Shown here: piece by piece, positions 60,437 through 64,000 of the stretch | Numbering within the stretch: position 1 is the first letter of the stretch | How the letters are laid out: each line of letters starts with the position of its first letter | Source of the DNA: Prochilodus magdalenae | Lineage: Eukaryota; Chordata; Actinopteri; Characiformes; Prochilodontidae | Length of the DNA: 64,000 nt | Direction of reading: 5' to 3' | NCBI GenBank assembly: GCA_024036415.1 | Contig: JAMWET010003604.1 | Coordinates: 136,001 to 200,000 of the forward strand | Notes under the pieces: model-generated | Databases searched by the model: none | What the model saw: only the letters and a program-made list of their open reading frames with translations | Told to the model about the DNA's origin: nothing | Program-made: the position numbers and the translations under genes

Positions 60437-63400
60437 AACTGTAATCCAGTTTTATAAATTACTGTGTTTGGATTACTGTCTTTTACATAATTTATTATTT
60501 TATATTTTACATTAAATTAATTGTATATGATGTGTTTGAGCTATTATCTTTCTTGCTACCTCACTGTACTATGTGCACTAACGCCATACCATTACATGCA
60601 AAAGGCATGCCGAATAGACCGAATAGTTTGGGTGCATTAATTCCTAGAAATACACACATATCAAAGCTGGTATGAGAACATACTGACATTAACCGCATTT
60701 TTTGGTAGCAGGCACAAAAAATATTCCTGCCATATAGAGGCATGAAGGCATGAGGACAAATTCTAAGATCAAGAATGCAAATTCTATACCAAAAATCCAT
60801 GAACTGGTAGGGGAGTTGGATGGCTCATTTAATTTCCTAGAAATATTGCCTTTTACTAAATCAGTCAATGCAATAGCAAATGACTGTGATACTCGGTATT
60901 TTACTATAACACCATAAGAAAGAACATATTAATTAGGCAAAACTTAAATTGGTGTATTTGTATTGTAAATTCTACATAAAACAGGTTCTGACATTAAAGC
61001 TTGACAGTAAAAATTCATAAAAATTGATACTAAGTAAAATAGTCATTTTATAAACAAAAAAAATACATATATTTTATTTTAAAAATATTTATTAATAATA
61101 ATAAATCATTTTTATTATTGAGTACATAAAACTTGCCAAGCTGTGTGAACAAGATGCACCCACTGTTACACTGCAGGATAATGATCATACATATTCAGTT
61201 TACAGATTTAGTTTTGTTGCCAATAACATTTCTTTCTGTTGTCACAAAGTTTCGGTGATCAGTAATGATAAACAGGATGATAACTAATTATGAAAGGGAA
61301 AATATTGTTCATCATTAATGCACCAGTCAATAAACCATCACATCACGTTTGCAGGGAAGATCAATTTGCCATTACTGATGATAATTAAATTAAACAGCAG
61401 TCAGTTTAGTCAATGTGGGAGTACAGTACAGATCGTTTCCATGTCTTGATAAAAAAGGTAGCTGATGAATTGTTCATGATGGCAGATGGGCTGCAGTCTG
61501 GAACTGTAAACCTGTATAGTGGAGCTCATAAAGTGGTTGATGAATGGAAGTACAAAGTAGAAGCTTCTAATAAAGTGGTTAATGATTACACAGTTCAGGT
61601 GTAAGACTTTTTTTTTTTTTACCTCTAAGACAATATTTATTGCTGAAAATGCGACACTTCTGTAGTCTTCCCCAATAATCTGTCAACGGATAGCTCTTTA
61701 CCAGACAGTCTCTTTCCCACACTTTAGTAAAGCTTTCTCTTTGTTTTTGCTTGCCAACAGTTTTCAATGTGTCAGCAGACTCGCTTTATTGTAAAGCAGC
61801 AGAATTGCACTAGATTGAACTTTCCCAGGGCACAGTTAGATTCTTCTTCATGACTCTTTTAAAAACCTTTCAGCTCCTACTTTGGGGGTGTTCTTCTCTG
61901 TTCTAGCTCAGACATGGAAAGGTAACATCTTGCAGAATCTATTATTGGAAGTTTCAGAACAAAGAACCTCTAATTCCAGGCCTTTCAAAACCATTGAGAA
62001 AAGACACTGGAGACGTGCTCCCTCCAGAACACACCAAGACTGCTGAAGGCAAGATGTCAACAGTCAGTGTTGAAAAAGTAGCAGCATAAGCAAAATGGTA
62101 TATGTTACAGTGGATCATCCTATATATCATCTTATATATACATTGCTTTACAAAAATTGACAATGGAAAGTTAAGCTGAGAGATGGGATTGGATTTGTCT
62201 TCCTGGTTTTTGGCTCTATCTGCTGGCGACTCATTGCATTGCTGAGGGTACATTTTCAGTAGCTTTAGAAACCTAACTGTACTATACCCTTGATCATTTT
62301 TCATACACCCTGTCCTGACAGTAGACCTTTTTATTTTATTTTTATATTTGTAAAAGTTGTTGAAAACACAAAATACATACCTTTTCCTCACTTGTTTAAA
62401 GCACATAACTCGTGTACTCAAAAGCAATATTCACGTTTTGTATAGCGGCTGAGAAGATCCAATGCCCATATTCACAAAACTGACTACCCCTGAGCTACAC
62501 TTCAGACATTTTAAATACTACTATGTTGCATCACCTTGTGGATGTCAGGTTAGAGACAGATGATAGCCGGAGACAGAGATAGCTAATCTGTTGCTGCACA
62601 CTTTGTGTTGATCATCCTCCAGTCCTTCAATAAAGATAATAGGATAAAAAAACAAAAATACTGGCATAAGAAAATTTTATTTAAAGAAACTCATTGTCTT
62701 TGAGATTTGTGGTGAACACTTAGTACTGAAGGTCTAAATGGAATAAGAAGTGTATCAGTATTGGAAATGTCATTGTCAAATAACTAAAAACGTACAAATT
62801 GTATGTGTGGCACCCTATAAATATGTGGGGCCTACATAAGGCCCAATAAATTCACATCCTCACCTCCTCCCTGTCCATCAGTGCTATATTACTCATACCA
62901 CAGACACAAACAGCCTTCCAGCTACAGACAGAAGCTGTCCAGAGCTCCAGCCCAAGGTTTTAAGAGTTCTCCCCCTTCTCTAAGTTTTCCCACACCCTAC
63001 CAGCACAACACACAGTACAGACTCACAAAAGAAATATTAGTTATTAATATACAGTACAGTCACCTACATTTATTTTGTAACCAACTATTTTTGATATTTT
63101 CACTGCTTTTGACTTCTTGTTACAAAATAGTAATACCTAAAAGTATTGTCAGATTAAAGGGAGTACAGTGCATCATTTATGTAACTTCTGTAGCTATATA
63201 GCATGATGTGTGTATGTGCATATTCTTAAAACATATTTTAATATAGTTTTATTTCACTCTTAAATTATTTGTGGAGTCTCTATGATTTTTTTATGCAAGT
63301 GAAGCAGATTGAAATGTGCTCTTATGCTGCAGAGCAGGCATCCCTAGATTCACTGTGTGGTATGATGACCTCTGGTTCCTATCAGCAGCACTGTAAAGAA

Positions 63401-64000
63401 ATCTGGGTCATGTTTCTCTAATTTCTATAAGAATGGCTGTTAAAACCAGCCACCTAGTGGCCACCAGGAATACGATATCTGTGTAGTTGCATTCCTTTGT
63501 TTTCTTCCTCTTCAGTATCTGGCTGCCTCTGGTTCCAGTGCTTTGCTCTGTGGCCAGCTTGTGTTATTGATCTGATTGAGCGTGTGTGGGCTCGTGACTG
63601 TGGAGGTGTGGTGGTGGAGAAAGCTCCAGCACTTCTGTGGTTTCCAGACTAAATGTCTTGGGCAGACACCTACTTAGCTTTTGTGTGTTTCTAAGGAAAC
63701 GTCTATACAGACCTCCTCAGTTAGGCCTTGACATTCCCTGGTGGGCCACACACACACTCACCATATTGACTCTGTTCTTGCCCTATATGGTCTGCCTGAC
63801 TGGAACTCTGTACAGTGCACCAGAGACTTGTACAGCTGCGTAGAAATGCCTTAGTCCCTTCAATATACTGCTTGTACACTTTAAAGCACAAACAAATACA
63901 AAGCAGCTATAATATTTACTGCACTGGAGCAAAATTAAACTTTTTTATTATTTGTGTATTTTGAGTATTATTTGTATTATTTGTGTTTTATGAATTTATA
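60437..64000. other. Region downstream of METTL4, no gene recognised
   Basis: AT-rich sequence follows the METTL4 terminal exon. Short frames near 61413, 61954, 62881 and 63637 show no family motif, no splice-consistent neighbours and no codon-level signal I can defend. The segment 63340-63430 shares a short phrase (CTCTGGTTCCT.TC.GCA) with 51085-51115, so both may be copies of one diverged repeat. Confidence 0.45.
60511..60516 (+). terminator. mettl4: Possible METTL4 polyadenylation signal (ATTAAA)
   Basis: ATTAAA occurs 75 nt after the METTL4 stop codon in AT-rich sequence; canonical AATAAA appears only later, near 61099. Either could be used. Confidence 0.3.

Noticed and set aside
61413..61604. 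63-residue frame beginning MWEYSTDRFHVL
   Set aside because: No family resemblance, no splice context and no conserved motif that I can recognise.
62881..63843. Frames of 106 and 68 residues at the right end
   Set aside because: Composition and length fit chance; no domain, and low-complexity stretches dominate.

Overview
The window is vertebrate nuclear DNA, almost certainly from a teleost fish: long spliced genes with GT-AG introns, many (CA)n, (TA)n and (GA)n tracts, several Tc1-like transposons, a tRNA-derived SINE, and repeat types I know from fish. A degraded copy near 5.6-5.9 kb resembles a repeat I associate with otophysans (characins, catfishes, knifefishes), so that group is a weak guess. 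There is no bacterial, plasmid, phage or CRISPR content.

Layout, left to right. 1-4.4 kb: the 5' end of an EMILIN-family gene on the minus strand (signal peptide exon and half of an EMI domain), running off the left edge; synteny makes it EMILIN2. 4.4-7.0 kb: a repeat-filled spacer. 7.0-47.1 kb: the whole of SMCHD1 on the minus strand. I could chain 49 coding exons with consistent reading phase into 5,961 nt, or 1,986 residues plus stop, with all three visible GHKL ATPase motifs and the SMC-type hinge. 47.1-50.2 kb: a divergent intergenic region with transposon remnants and a perfect 27-bp inverted repeat. 50.2-60.4 kb: the whole of METTL4 on the plus strand, 8 coding exons and 434 residues with the DPPW methyltransferase motif. 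60.4-64 kb: nothing recognised.

SMCHD1 is a chromatin-silencing ATPase, METTL4 an adenine N6-methyltransferase and EMILIN2 a secreted matrix glycoprotein. They do not form a pathway; their adjacency is conserved synteny with human 18p11.32. NDC80, which lies between METTL4 and SMCHD1 in human, is absent from the interval.

I found no clearly new biological system. The most interesting items are a GC-AG intron in SMCHD1; a 22-copy, 29-bp intronic minisatellite whose every unit carries a TTCnnGAA heat-shock-element-like palindrome; four (UG)n tracts upstream of one 71-nt exon; and a Tc1 element with about 208-bp apparently perfect inverted repeats around a broken transposase. All exon boundaries were read by eye from splice signals, reading phase and remembered human proteins; no alignment was run.
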